A stretch of DNA of 16,640 bases from the NCBI GenBank assembly GCA_039936115.1, contig JBDTIZ010000047.1, positions 1 to 16,640 of the forward strand, in the 5' to 3' direction. The DNA is from DATIJJ01 sp039936115. Its GTDB lineage: Bacteria; Pseudomonadota; Gammaproteobacteria; DSM-16500. The first letter of the stretch is position 1; every line of letters begins with the position of its first letter. Positions 1 to 5,820 of this stretch are shown here, in pieces. Made by a program: the position numbers and the translations under genes. The notes beneath the pieces are model-generated. The model did no database searches, was not told the origin of the DNA, and worked only from the letters and a program-made list of their open reading frames with translations.

Positions 1-50
1 TTGCTTCGCTCGCGCTCGCAATGACGCCAGCTTCGCAGGAATGACAGTGT
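1..50. repeat. Partial dispersed intergenic repeat at window edge
   Basis: The stretch contains two GAATGAC/CAATGAC motifs and the string GCTTCGCTCGCGCTCGC. Read on the minus strand it begins TGTCATTCCTGCGAAG and continues into GTCATTGCGAGCGCGAGC. The first half resembles the arms of the inverted repeat at 7423-7502. The second half is the 'GTCATTGCGAGC' type of short repeat seen between genes in many proteobacteria. A related scrap, GAGCGAAGCA, occurs near 5514. The element is cut by the window start, so its full extent is unknown. Confidence 0.6.
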
Positions 51-56
51 TTCCAC

Positions 57-96
57 ATAAAAAAACCCAACAATTAAAAAAGCTAATTGTTGGGTT
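57..96 (-). terminator. Rho-independent terminator of the small Gly-rich gene
   Basis: A perfect 13-bp inverted repeat (AACCCAACAATTA at 64-76 and its complement at 84-96) has a 7-base loop. On the minus strand the stem is followed directly by a run of about seven T (59-65). It lies 47 bases past the stop codon of the small minus-strand gene at 143-379. This is a textbook intrinsic terminator, although the stem is AT-rich outside its CCC/GGG part. Confidence 0.82.
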
Positions 97-142
97 AAGC
101 GAGGAACTTAGTACTTATATTTTAAACTAAGATTAACTTTGA

Positions 143-379
143 TTATTTATTTTGATCCTCTTTTTTCCACCCAGTTTTTTGTTGTTGTTGTCCACCTAGG
201 TTTTTATCTTTATCACGATTTAGATTGGTTGTGCCACCAGGTGTTTGGGTTGTTGGTTTGTTAACTTGGCCACCAGGATTAGGATTGTAGCCGCCCTTTG
301 CAGCGCCACCACCTATGTTGGCACCTTGGCCTGTGCTTTTTCCAAAAGGAGCTGTTGTTTTGTCTTTGTTGTCTTTCAT
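143..379 (-). CDS. Small Gly/Asn/Gln/Lys-rich hypothetical protein (78 aa)
   Basis: I do not recognise this gene. It encodes a 78-residue, highly polar, low-complexity protein rich in Gly, Asn, Gln, Thr, Pro and Lys. It has a GGG-A-A-K-GG stretch near residue 25, repeated PGG motifs (PNPGGQ, TPGGTT), a QQQQ run and a charged Lys/Asp C-terminus. There is no signal peptide, membrane segment or cysteine, so it is probably disordered and soluble. I chose the ATG at 379 rather than the one at 394. The 394 codon overlaps a strong GGAGG that sits about 8 bases before the 379 ATG, while nothing like a ribosome binding site precedes 394. A TATAAT box upstream and an intrinsic terminator downstream make it a complete monocistronic unit, which is why I believe it despite its composition. 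Function unknown. Confidence 0.7.
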   Translation of the reverse strand: MKDNKDKTTAPFGKSTGQGANIGGGAAKGGYNPNPGGQVNKPTTQTPGGTTNLNRDKDKNLGGQQQQKTGWKKEDQNK

Positions 380-420
380 GATTGGAGCCTCCATTAGTTA
401 ATAAACTAAACCACTAGGAT

Positions 421-426
421 ATTATA
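421..426 (-). promoter_or_regulatory. Putative -10 box for the small Gly-rich gene
   Basis: TATAAT on the minus strand lies about 40 bases upstream of the ATG at 379. No good -35 hexamer is present at 16-18 bases. The nearest TTG-type hexamer, TTGCAA, is only 14 bases away. The assignment rests on the perfect -10 and its position in front of a gene that also has a strong ribosome binding site. Confidence 0.45.
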
Positions 427-498
427 CCCCCTATTCAGGCTTGCAATCGGCAAAAAATTAAACACATTTTAAGATAGAGAATATTAAGTAATCAAATA

Positions 499-897
499 TT
501 AAGGTTTTTTTGCAAGAGGGTAATAAATCAGCTGTACGGTGTTACCATCTGGATCCCCAACATAGAAGCTGCGGGTTCCATCGCGATGATCTTTAGGTAA
601 AGCTTTAATCTGGACGTTGTGGGCTTTTAAATAGTTAAACCAAACATCAACTTCCTCACGCTCGGCTAAAAAAAATCCAATATGATCAAGGCGTTGATGT
701 TTTGCAGGGTTGAAGTCTTCGGGCGCTCGGTGCAAAGCTAGATTATCATTGCCAGTTGTTAGATAGAGATTATTATCATCAGGACGCCAATCTATTAACA
801 TACCGAGTAGTTGGGTATAAAAATGTTCACAAGCGGCAAAGTTTTTGACGAAAAGAGCAACATGATGCAATCCCCCCGTGGGTTTTGGCCTATCCAT
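499..897 (-). CDS. VOC-superfamily (glyoxalase/bleomycin-resistance-like) protein
   Basis: This 132-residue protein is the size of a single vicinal-oxygen-chelate unit with two beta-alpha-beta-beta-beta modules. Module one starts at LHHVALFV (His11-His12) with the usual FYxxLLGM helix. Module two starts at LDHIGFFL (His72) and ends in the typical VGDPDGNTVQLIYYP. Candidate metal ligands are His12, His72 and residue 122, which is Gln where glyoxalase I usually has Glu. His56 could contribute. The family includes glyoxalases, dioxygenases and drug-binding proteins, and the substrate cannot be told from sequence. Its ATG overlaps the end of rpe by 8 bases, so it is probably translationally coupled to rpe, with only a weak ribosome binding site of its own. 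Confidence 0.85.
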   Translation of the reverse strand: MDRPKPTGGLHHVALFVKNFAACEHFYTQLLGMLIDWRPDDNNLYLTTGNDNLALHRAPEDFNPAKHQRLDHIGFFLAEREEVDVWFNYLKAHNVQIKALPKDHRDGTRSFYVGDPDGNTVQLIYYPLAKKP

Positions 898-1570
898 GCG
901 ATGTCGCCTTTTTGAGTTCTTGACGCATGTGGCTAATCACCTTCGAATAATCGGGCTGACCAAAAATAGCCGAGCCTGCAATGAACATATCAGCACCGGC
1001 ATTGGCAACCTCTAGAATATTATCTGTTTTAATTCCACCATCCACAGCCAGCCGAATATCTTTGCCGCTCTCGGTAATTAATTGGCGCGCACGCTTGAGT
1101 TTTTCAAACGCAGCAGGAATAAATTGCTGTCCACCAAATCCTGGATTCACTGACATGATAAGAATAAAATCCAGTTTATCTAACACATAGTCAAGACAAC
1201 TTAATGTGGTGGCAGGGTTTAAGACTAAGCCTGCTTTGCAACCATGCGAGCGAATTAAGCTTAAGCTACGATCAACATGATCCGATGCTTCAGGATGAAA
1301 AGAAATATAACTGGCACCGGCTTTAGCAAAATCAATAATCAAACGATCAACAGGTTTTGTCATCAAATGAACATCAATCGGCGCTTTAATTCCAAAGTTA
1401 CGCAATGCTTCGCAAACAATTGGCCCCACAGTTAAGTTAGGCACATAATGATTATCCATCACGTCAAGATGCAGCATATCGCCGCCGGCTTTTAGTACAT
1501 TGGCAGCTTCATCGCCTAAGCGAGCAAAATCAGCTGATAGCAAAGATGGAGCAATAACATAATCACGCAT
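890..1570 (-). CDS. rpe: Ribulose-phosphate 3-epimerase
   Basis: This enzyme interconverts D-ribulose 5-phosphate and D-xylulose 5-phosphate in the cytosolic non-oxidative pentose phosphate pathway. The 226-residue TIM barrel has the full family signature: APSLLSADF at 7-15 with Ser9, HLDVMD at 34-39, DVHLM at 66-70, NPGFGGQ at 142-148 and VDGGI at 176-180. The metal ligands His34, Asp36, His68 and the catalytic Asp177 are all present, as is the phosphate-binding AGSAIFG loop near the C-terminus. Length is normal for the family. An AGAGGT ribosome binding site precedes the ATG. It is the first gene of a two-gene minus-strand unit with the VOC protein and is divergent from waaA. Identification is secure. 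Confidence 0.97.
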   Translation of the reverse strand: MRDYVIAPSLLSADFARLGDEAANVLKAGGDMLHLDVMDNHYVPNLTVGPIVCEALRNFGIKAPIDVHLMTKPVDRLIIDFAKAGASYISFHPEASDHVDRSLSLIRSHGCKAGLVLNPATTLSCLDYVLDKLDFILIMSVNPGFGGQQFIPAAFEKLKRARQLITESGKDIRLAVDGGIKTDNILEVANAGADMFIAGSAIFGQPDYSKVISHMRQELKKATSHG

Positions 1571-1636
1571 GGCTTATACCTCTTACAGTCCCGAAATCAT
1601 AACCAATAAACAGTGTCTGTTTCCATTAGAATTCAC

Positions 1637-1670
1637 TATAATCACGCTCTATTTTAAATGAACAAAGGAT
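1637..1670 (+). promoter_or_regulatory. waaA -10 box and ribosome binding site
   Basis: A perfect TATAAT lies at 1637-1642 in the divergent rpe/waaA gap. The -35 region 17 bases upstream (TGTCTG) is weak. AAAGGAT at 1664-1670 lies 7 bases before a TTG codon at 1678 and fixes that TTG as the waaA start. An ATG at 1658 is in another frame. Confidence 0.5.
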
Positions 1671-1677
1671 TTTCGTT

Positions 1678-2934
1678 TTGCGATATCTATATACCGTATT
1701 ATTTTACCTTGCGTTGCCTTTTGTCTTTTTAAGATTATTGTGGCGTTCGCGTCGCGCACCGCTTTATCGCCAGAGATGGGTTGAGCGATTGGGTTATTGC
1801 CCTCATCAATTAGATCAGTGTATCTGGGTGCATGCTGTTTCATTAGGCGAAACGATTGCGGCAGTTCCATTAATTAAGCAATTAAAGGCAAAGTATCCAC
1901 AGTCGCCTGTATTAGTGACGAACATGACAGTCACTGGATCTGAACGTGTGAAAGCGATTTTTGGCGAGAGTGTTTTAAACGCGTATGTGCCTTACGATTT
2001 ACCCGATATGGTTGCTCGTTTTATCGAGCGCGTGAATCCTCAAGTTATCGTAGTGATGGAAACGGAGCTGTGGCCCAATTTATTTGCTGCGGCTAAGCGT
2101 CGTCGTATACCTTTGGTGGTCACTAATGCTCGGTTATCAGAAAAATCAGCAAAGGGTTATCGACGTGTCAAATCTTTAGCTCGCGAAATGTTTACCGCAA
2201 TTACCGTGTTAGCAGCGCAAGGACAATCAGACGCAGATCGATTTATTGATTTAGGTATGCCAGCTTCGCGCGTCAAAGTGACAGGGAGTTTGAAATTTGA
2301 TTTGGAATTACCTGCGGATTTAGAGACAAAAGGAAAAATCTTACGTGAGGCGCTTAAAGATATGCGACCGATCTGGATTGCGGCGAGCACGCATCCCGGC
2401 GAAGATGAAATTATCTTGGCAGCGCATCGTGTTGTACGAGACACGATAAAAAATGCCTTATTAATTTTAGTCCCACGTCATCCTGAACGTTTTGATTCTG
2501 TTGCAGCAATGATTAAAGAAAATAATTTGTCGGTGATACGACGCAGCACAGGAGAGTCTTGTGAGATTGAAACAGCAGTTTATCTCGGCGATACCATGGG
2601 TGAAATGTTGTTGATGTTCTCAGCTTGCGATGTTGCTTTTGTGGCAGGCAGTTTTGTTGCAATAGGCGGCCACAATATTATTGAACCGGCGGCTTTGCAT
2701 AAGCCGGTGATCACAGGCCCTTATTTATTTAATTTTTCAGAAATCAGTGATGCTATGTTGGCAGCACGCGGCATGATTAAAGTTAACAACAGCGATGAAT
2801 TAGCAAACACGCTGATTAAATTTTTTGAAGATGAAACAGTTAGACAACAAACCGGTGAGAATGCATTCGGTGTTGTTGAAAAAAATCGCGGCGCATTGCA
2901 ACGGCAGGTTGCTTTGATCGATGCGAGTTTTTGA
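1678..2934 (+). CDS. waaA: 3-deoxy-D-manno-octulosonic acid (Kdo) transferase
   Basis: WaaA (KdtA) transfers Kdo from CMP-Kdo onto lipid IVA at the cytoplasmic face of the inner membrane, the first step of LPS core synthesis. The protein has 418 residues, close to the 425 of E. coli. An N-terminal hydrophobic anchor (about 3-22) is followed by RRAPLYRQRW. Then come VSLGET with the catalytic Glu58, MTVTGSER, METELWPN, NARLSEKS, VTGSLKFD, STHPGEDE and LVPRHPERF. The GT-B C-terminal motif GDTMGEM is followed by GSFVAIGGHN and PAALHKPVITGP. Whether it adds one or two Kdo residues cannot be read from sequence. The start is TTG, chosen because the AAAGGA site is correctly spaced and the anchor begins right after it. 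The nucleoside hydrolase follows 15 bases downstream, apparently in the same transcript. Confidence 0.96.
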   Translation: MRYLYTVLFYLALPFVFLRLLWRSRRAPLYRQRWVERLGYCPHQLDQCIWVHAVSLGETIAAVPLIKQLKAKYPQSPVLVTNMTVTGSERVKAIFGESVLNAYVPYDLPDMVARFIERVNPQVIVVMETELWPNLFAAAKRRRIPLVVTNARLSEKSAKGYRRVKSLAREMFTAITVLAAQGQSDADRFIDLGMPASRVKVTGSLKFDLELPADLETKGKILREALKDMRPIWIAASTHPGEDEIILAAHRVVRDTIKNALLILVPRHPERFDSVAAMIKENNLSVIRRSTGESCEIETAVYLGDTMGEMLLMFSACDVAFVAGSFVAIGGHNIIEPAALHKPVITGPYLFNFSEISDAMLAARGMIKVNNSDELANTLIKFFEDETVRQQTGENAFGVVEKNRGALQRQVALIDASF

Positions 2935-2949
2935 CCGCAGGAGTTTGTG

Positions 2950-3948
2950 ATGAAAAAAATAATTTTGATCTGCAGCATTTTCTTTTTGCTAGTGTCAGCT
3001 GCCAGCGCTGCACGTCAATTTATTATTGATAACGATGCAGGTATTGATGATGCGATTGCTATTTTATATTTATTAAACCAACCGAATATTGAAGTGAAAG
3101 CTATCACAATCGCATGCGATGGTAATGCGCACTGTGCGCCTGCAAAGAGTAATATTGAAGGTTTATTGAAGCTTGTTAACAAAACCAATATTCCAATTGC
3201 AACAGGCCATTCAAAGCCAGTGCAAGGCCATCATCATTTTACAGCAAGTGTCTTGAAAGAATCAGACACATTGTCAGATGCTGCAAGCTTGTTGCCACAA
3301 CATAAAAATGCTAATACTCAAACAGCAGTCGATTTGTTAATAACGACGTTGAAAAATGCCCAGCAACCGATGGATATTTTAGCGATAGGTCCGTTGACTA
3401 ATATTGCTGAAGCGATTGCGAAAGATCCGGCAATAAAAAATAAAATTCGTATGATTTATATTATGGGCGGAGCGGTTGATGTAGAGGGAAATCTTCGTAG
3501 TGTGAATCGGTTATTAAAAAATAATTTGGCGGAATGGAATATTTATCTTGATCCAACAGCGGCAGATGAAGTGTTTAAATCCGGTATTCCATTGACGTTA
3601 GTGCCGCTGGATGCGACTAATCAAGTACCTGTAGATGATAGGTTTTATCAACAATTAAAAGAACAAGCTAAGACGGCAGGTGGAAAATTTAGTTTTGAAC
3701 TTCTGAAGCATAATCGAGCGATGATCGATGACTACACCTGGTATTTTTGGGATCCGTTAGCAGCGGTGATTGCCTCTGATGAGTCTGTTGCTAAGTTTAA
3801 AATGCAAAAATTGCGCGTGGTGTTGGCACCGGAAGAAAAATCGGGTGCGTTGGCACATGACGATGAAAACGGTAATTTAGTTCGTGTGTGTGTTTGGGTT
3901 AAGAAGGAAAAATTTAAAGATGAATTGTTGGGTGGGTTGAATCGGTAG
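2950..3948 (+). CDS. Secreted nucleoside hydrolase (IU-NH superfamily)
   Basis: Nucleoside hydrolases cleave the N-glycosidic bond of nucleosides to ribose and base. The calcium-binding signature DNDAGIDD (Asp27, Asp29, Asp33, Asp34) is present, with Ala in place of the usual Pro. A DGN segment, GPLTN (about 148), YIMGGA (about 170), EWN (about 195) and a C-terminal WDPLAAV complete the fold. The first 20-21 residues are a typical signal peptide (KK, hydrophobic core, SAASA), so the mature enzyme should be periplasmic or exported, unlike the cytosolic E. coli Rih enzymes. The His that normally precedes the final Asp (HDPLA) is Trp here, so base specificity or protonation may differ. Two cysteines flanking the DGN could form a disulfide. 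I chose ATG 2950 over GTG 2947 because AGGAG at 2939-2943 is better spaced for it. It follows waaA closely. Confidence 0.88.
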   Translation: MKKIILICSIFFLLVSAASAARQFIIDNDAGIDDAIAILYLLNQPNIEVKAITIACDGNAHCAPAKSNIEGLLKLVNKTNIPIATGHSKPVQGHHHFTASVLKESDTLSDAASLLPQHKNANTQTAVDLLITTLKNAQQPMDILAIGPLTNIAEAIAKDPAIKNKIRMIYIMGGAVDVEGNLRSVNRLLKNNLAEWNIYLDPTAADEVFKSGIPLTLVPLDATNQVPVDDRFYQQLKEQAKTAGGKFSFELLKHNRAMIDDYTWYFWDPLAAVIASDESVAKFKMQKLRVVLAPEEKSGALAHDDENGNLVRVCVWVKKEKFKDELLGGLNR

Positions 3949-3980
3949 TAATAGAATTATCCGCTAAAAATCATTCAATC

Positions 3981-4631
3981 TCAACCTTCCTTCTCAAGCG
4001 TCCTACACACCAATTGCAAATCCTGAAACGCCTTCGCTTTATCCTTAGGCGTACGCAATAAATAAGCCGGATGATACGTAATAATCAACGGCGTATTAAG
4101 CTGTCCATAAGTATGGATTTCACCACGCAATTGACTAAGGGCCGTTTTAGTATTTAATAAAAAATGCGCCGCAATGCGGCCGACAGCCAGCAGCAAGCTA
4201 GGGTTGATCAAGGCAATTTGTTTAGCTAAAAATGGCGTACATAAGTCAACTTCACGAGGTTCGGGATCACGATTATTCGGTGGGCGGCATTTTAAAATAT
4301 TGGCTATGTAAACACTGTTGCGATCATAGCCAATCGATGCAAGCATCGCATCTAACAACTGTCCTGCTCGCCCGACAAACGGTTCACCTTGTTTATCCTC
4401 ATTAACACCAGGCGCCTCCCCTATGATCATGAGCTTAGCATTTCGATTCCCAACCCCAAAAACAACTTGGGTGCGAGTTTTATCCAGGCCGCAGGCGGTG
4501 CAGTTTGCCACAGATGCTTGTAAGGCATCCCATCCTGCCATGTCAGGTGTTTTGCAGGTTTCAACGGGCTGTTTTAACTGCCAGGGTTGTATGCCCATGC
4601 TCATTAAATGGCGAAGTTGTTGTGGATTCAT
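3981..4631 (-). CDS. Family 4 (iron-sulfur) uracil-DNA glycosylase
   Basis: This enzyme removes uracil from DNA to start base excision repair. The 216-residue protein has the family-4 hallmark: four cysteines for a 4Fe-4S cluster at Cys44-x2-Cys47, Cys115 (KCRPP) and Cys131. The active-site motif GEAPGVNEDKQGEPFVGRAG begins near 71 and the second motif HPAYLLR at 187-193. About 40 N-terminal residues before the first Cys pair resemble the extension seen in the proteobacterial 'phage SPO1 DNA polymerase-related' annotations of this family. The gene is convergent with the nucleoside hydrolase (33-base gap) and divergent from coaD. I see no clear ribosome binding site in front of the ATG, so the start is less certain than the identity. 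Confidence 0.93.
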   Translation of the reverse strand: MNPQQLRHLMSMGIQPWQLKQPVETCKTPDMAGWDALQASVANCTACGLDKTRTQVVFGVGNRNAKLMIIGEAPGVNEDKQGEPFVGRAGQLLDAMLASIGYDRNSVYIANILKCRPPNNRDPEPREVDLCTPFLAKQIALINPSLLLAVGRIAAHFLLNTKTALSQLRGEIHTYGQLNTPLIITYHPAYLLRTPKDKAKAFQDLQLVCRTLEKEG

Positions 4632-4712
4632 GATGTTTCATACGCAAATAATAAAGAAATAGCATAATCGCATTGATCAGAAATTTATACAACAAAACTA
4701 CAAATTATGGCT

Positions 4713-4750
4713 TATAATATGCCTCCACGGCAGGTTCGGAACGAGGTGAT
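4713..4750 (+). promoter_or_regulatory. coaD -10 box and strong ribosome binding site
   Basis: TATAAT at 4713-4718 lies 35 bases before the coaD start, with no convincing -35 hexamer at 16-18 bases. GAGGTGAT at 4743-4750 is a near-consensus ribosome binding site ending just before the ATG at 4754. Confidence 0.5.
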
Positions 4751-4753
4751 GAA

Positions 4754-5236
4754 ATGAATAGAATAGTCGTTTATCCAGGCACATTTGATCCGATTACCTT
4801 TGGGCATATGGATTTGATTGATCGTGCGTCACGTATTTTTGATTGCGTTATTGTAGCGGTCGCAGCGAACGCAAATAAACAGCCTTTTTTTTCAACTACT
4901 GAGCGCGTTGAACTTGCAAAAGAAGCCTTGGCGCAGCATAAAAATGTTGAAGTGTATGGGTTTGAGTCGTTATTGATGAATTTTATGAAAGAACATAAGG
5001 CAAATATTATTTTACGCGGATTACGTGCGGTATCGGATTTTGATTATGAATTTCAATTAGCGGGTATGAACCGTCAATTAGATCCTAATGTTGAAAGCAT
5101 GTTTTTGATGCCGGCTGAAAATTATACCTATATTTCTTCGAGCTTCATTCGTGAAATTGCTTGTCTTGGCGGTGATGTTCGGAAATTTGTACCCGAAACT
5201 GTTTTGAATGCGCTAAATAAAAAGTTAGCTAGGTAA
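4754..5236 (+). CDS. coaD: Phosphopantetheine adenylyltransferase
   Basis: CoaD transfers AMP from ATP to 4'-phosphopantetheine to make dephospho-CoA, the penultimate and regulated step of coenzyme A synthesis in the cytosol. The 160-residue protein is the standard length. The nucleotidyltransferase motif PGTFDPITFGH at 8-18 carries Thr10 and His18. Lys42, the RGLR motif at 88-91 and the ATP-binding ISSSFIRE at 127-134 are all present. A strong ribosome binding site precedes the ATG. The ferredoxin gene starts 4 bases after its stop, an adjacency I know from Pseudomonas and other gammaproteobacteria, so the two are almost certainly co-transcribed. Confidence 0.97.
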   Translation: MNRIVVYPGTFDPITFGHMDLIDRASRIFDCVIVAVAANANKQPFFSTTERVELAKEALAQHKNVEVYGFESLLMNFMKEHKANIILRGLRAVSDFDYEFQLAGMNRQLDPNVESMFLMPAENYTYISSSFIREIACLGGDVRKFVPETVLNALNKKLAR

Positions 5237-5240
5237 ATGT

Positions 5241-5501
5241 ATGGCGTTAATGATTACTGATGAATGTATTAACTGTGATGTTTGTGAGCCAGTGTGCCCG
5301 AACAATGCTATTTATCAGGGCGAATTGATTTTTGAAATTGATCCTAAATTATGTACTGAGTGTGTTGGCCATTTTGCTGAACCGCAATGTGTGTCGGTGT
5401 GTCCGGTGGATTGTATTCCGTTAGATCCGGCGCATCCTGAAACAGAAGAGCAATTGCTGGAGAAGTATCGGCAGTTGGTGGGGGAAGTGGAATCGAAGTG
5501 A
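5241..5501 (+). CDS. yfhL: YfhL-type 2[4Fe-4S] ferredoxin
   Basis: This small electron carrier has 86 residues, the same as E. coli YfhL. The first cluster motif is Cys9-x2-Cys12-x2-Cys15-x3-Cys19-Pro. The second is Cys38-x2-Cys41, then the eight-residue insertion typical of the Allochromatium-type ferredoxins (VGHFAEPQ), then Cys50-x3-Cys54-Pro. A ninth cysteine, Cys58, sits in PVDCIPLDP, also typical of the subgroup. The C-terminal helix HPETEEQLLEKY is conserved. These ferredoxins have very low redox potentials; the physiological partner is not evident here. It is translated from AGG and ATG immediately downstream of coaD. Downstream the transcript runs into the repeat region 5546-5724. 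Confidence 0.95.
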   Translation: MALMITDECINCDVCEPVCPNNAIYQGELIFEIDPKLCTECVGHFAEPQCVSVCPVDCIPLDPAHPETEEQLLEKYRQLVGEVESK

Positions 5502-5545
5502 TATCGTTAGTGTGAGCGAAGCAGCTCAGGCTGTATGCTACTAAC

Positions 5546-5602
5546 CTGTCACTCCGCAAAACCACTGTCACTCCGCAAAACCACTGTCACCCCACAAAAC
5601 CA
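5546..5602. repeat. Three tandem copies of a 19-bp unit
   Basis: Units start at 5546, 5565 and 5584 and read CTGTCACTCCGCAAAACCA, the same again, then CTGTCACCCCACAAAACCA. The next unit (5603) begins identically but becomes the left arm of the inverted-repeat element. The array therefore looks like outward duplication of the tip of that arm. A degenerate inverted unit (CGGAGTAACAGTGG, about 5737-5750) lies beyond the right arm. With the element, this accounts for most of the 319-base gap between yfhL and tolC; I see no gene in the gap. Confidence 0.85.
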
Positions 5603-5724
5603 CTGTCACCCCGCACTTGTTGCGGGGTCCGGGCTTTAACTAATAAAAAAAGACATTTTATTATTTTTTATATGACTTTTTTATGTTTTTGATTCCAGAC
5701 CCCGCAACAAGTGCGGGGCGACAG
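5603..5724. repeat. 122-bp inverted-repeat (MITE-like) element, copy 1
   Basis: Arms of 27 bases at 5603-5629 and 5698-5724 are reverse complements with one mismatch. Each arm is itself a small hairpin (CCCCGCA, 5-base loop, TGCGGGG). They enclose a 68-base AT-rich core rich in T and A runs. A second copy lies at 15332-15450 in the opposite orientation. Both copies share the core ends GTCTGGAAT and TTTAAAG or TTAAAG next to the arms. No transposase is encoded. It sits between the convergent genes yfhL and tolC, where its hairpins could act as transcript ends for both. Confidence 0.85.
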
Positions 5725-5820
5725 AGGTGTAAGGTACGGAGTAACAGTGGTTTAATCACATCTCGCACTATCAAACCGATACAACTTTCTTATGAAATCC
5801 CTTCACAATCTTTCTTTTCG

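Noticed and set aside
380..394. Upstream ATG at 394 as start of the small Gly-rich gene
   Set aside because: That ATG overlaps the GGAGG ribosome binding site that serves the ATG at 379 and has no ribosome binding site of its own.
2947..2949. GTG at 2947 as start of the nucleoside hydrolase
   Set aside because: AGGAG ends 3 bases before it, which is too close; the ATG at 2950 has 6-base spacing and gives a normal signal peptide.
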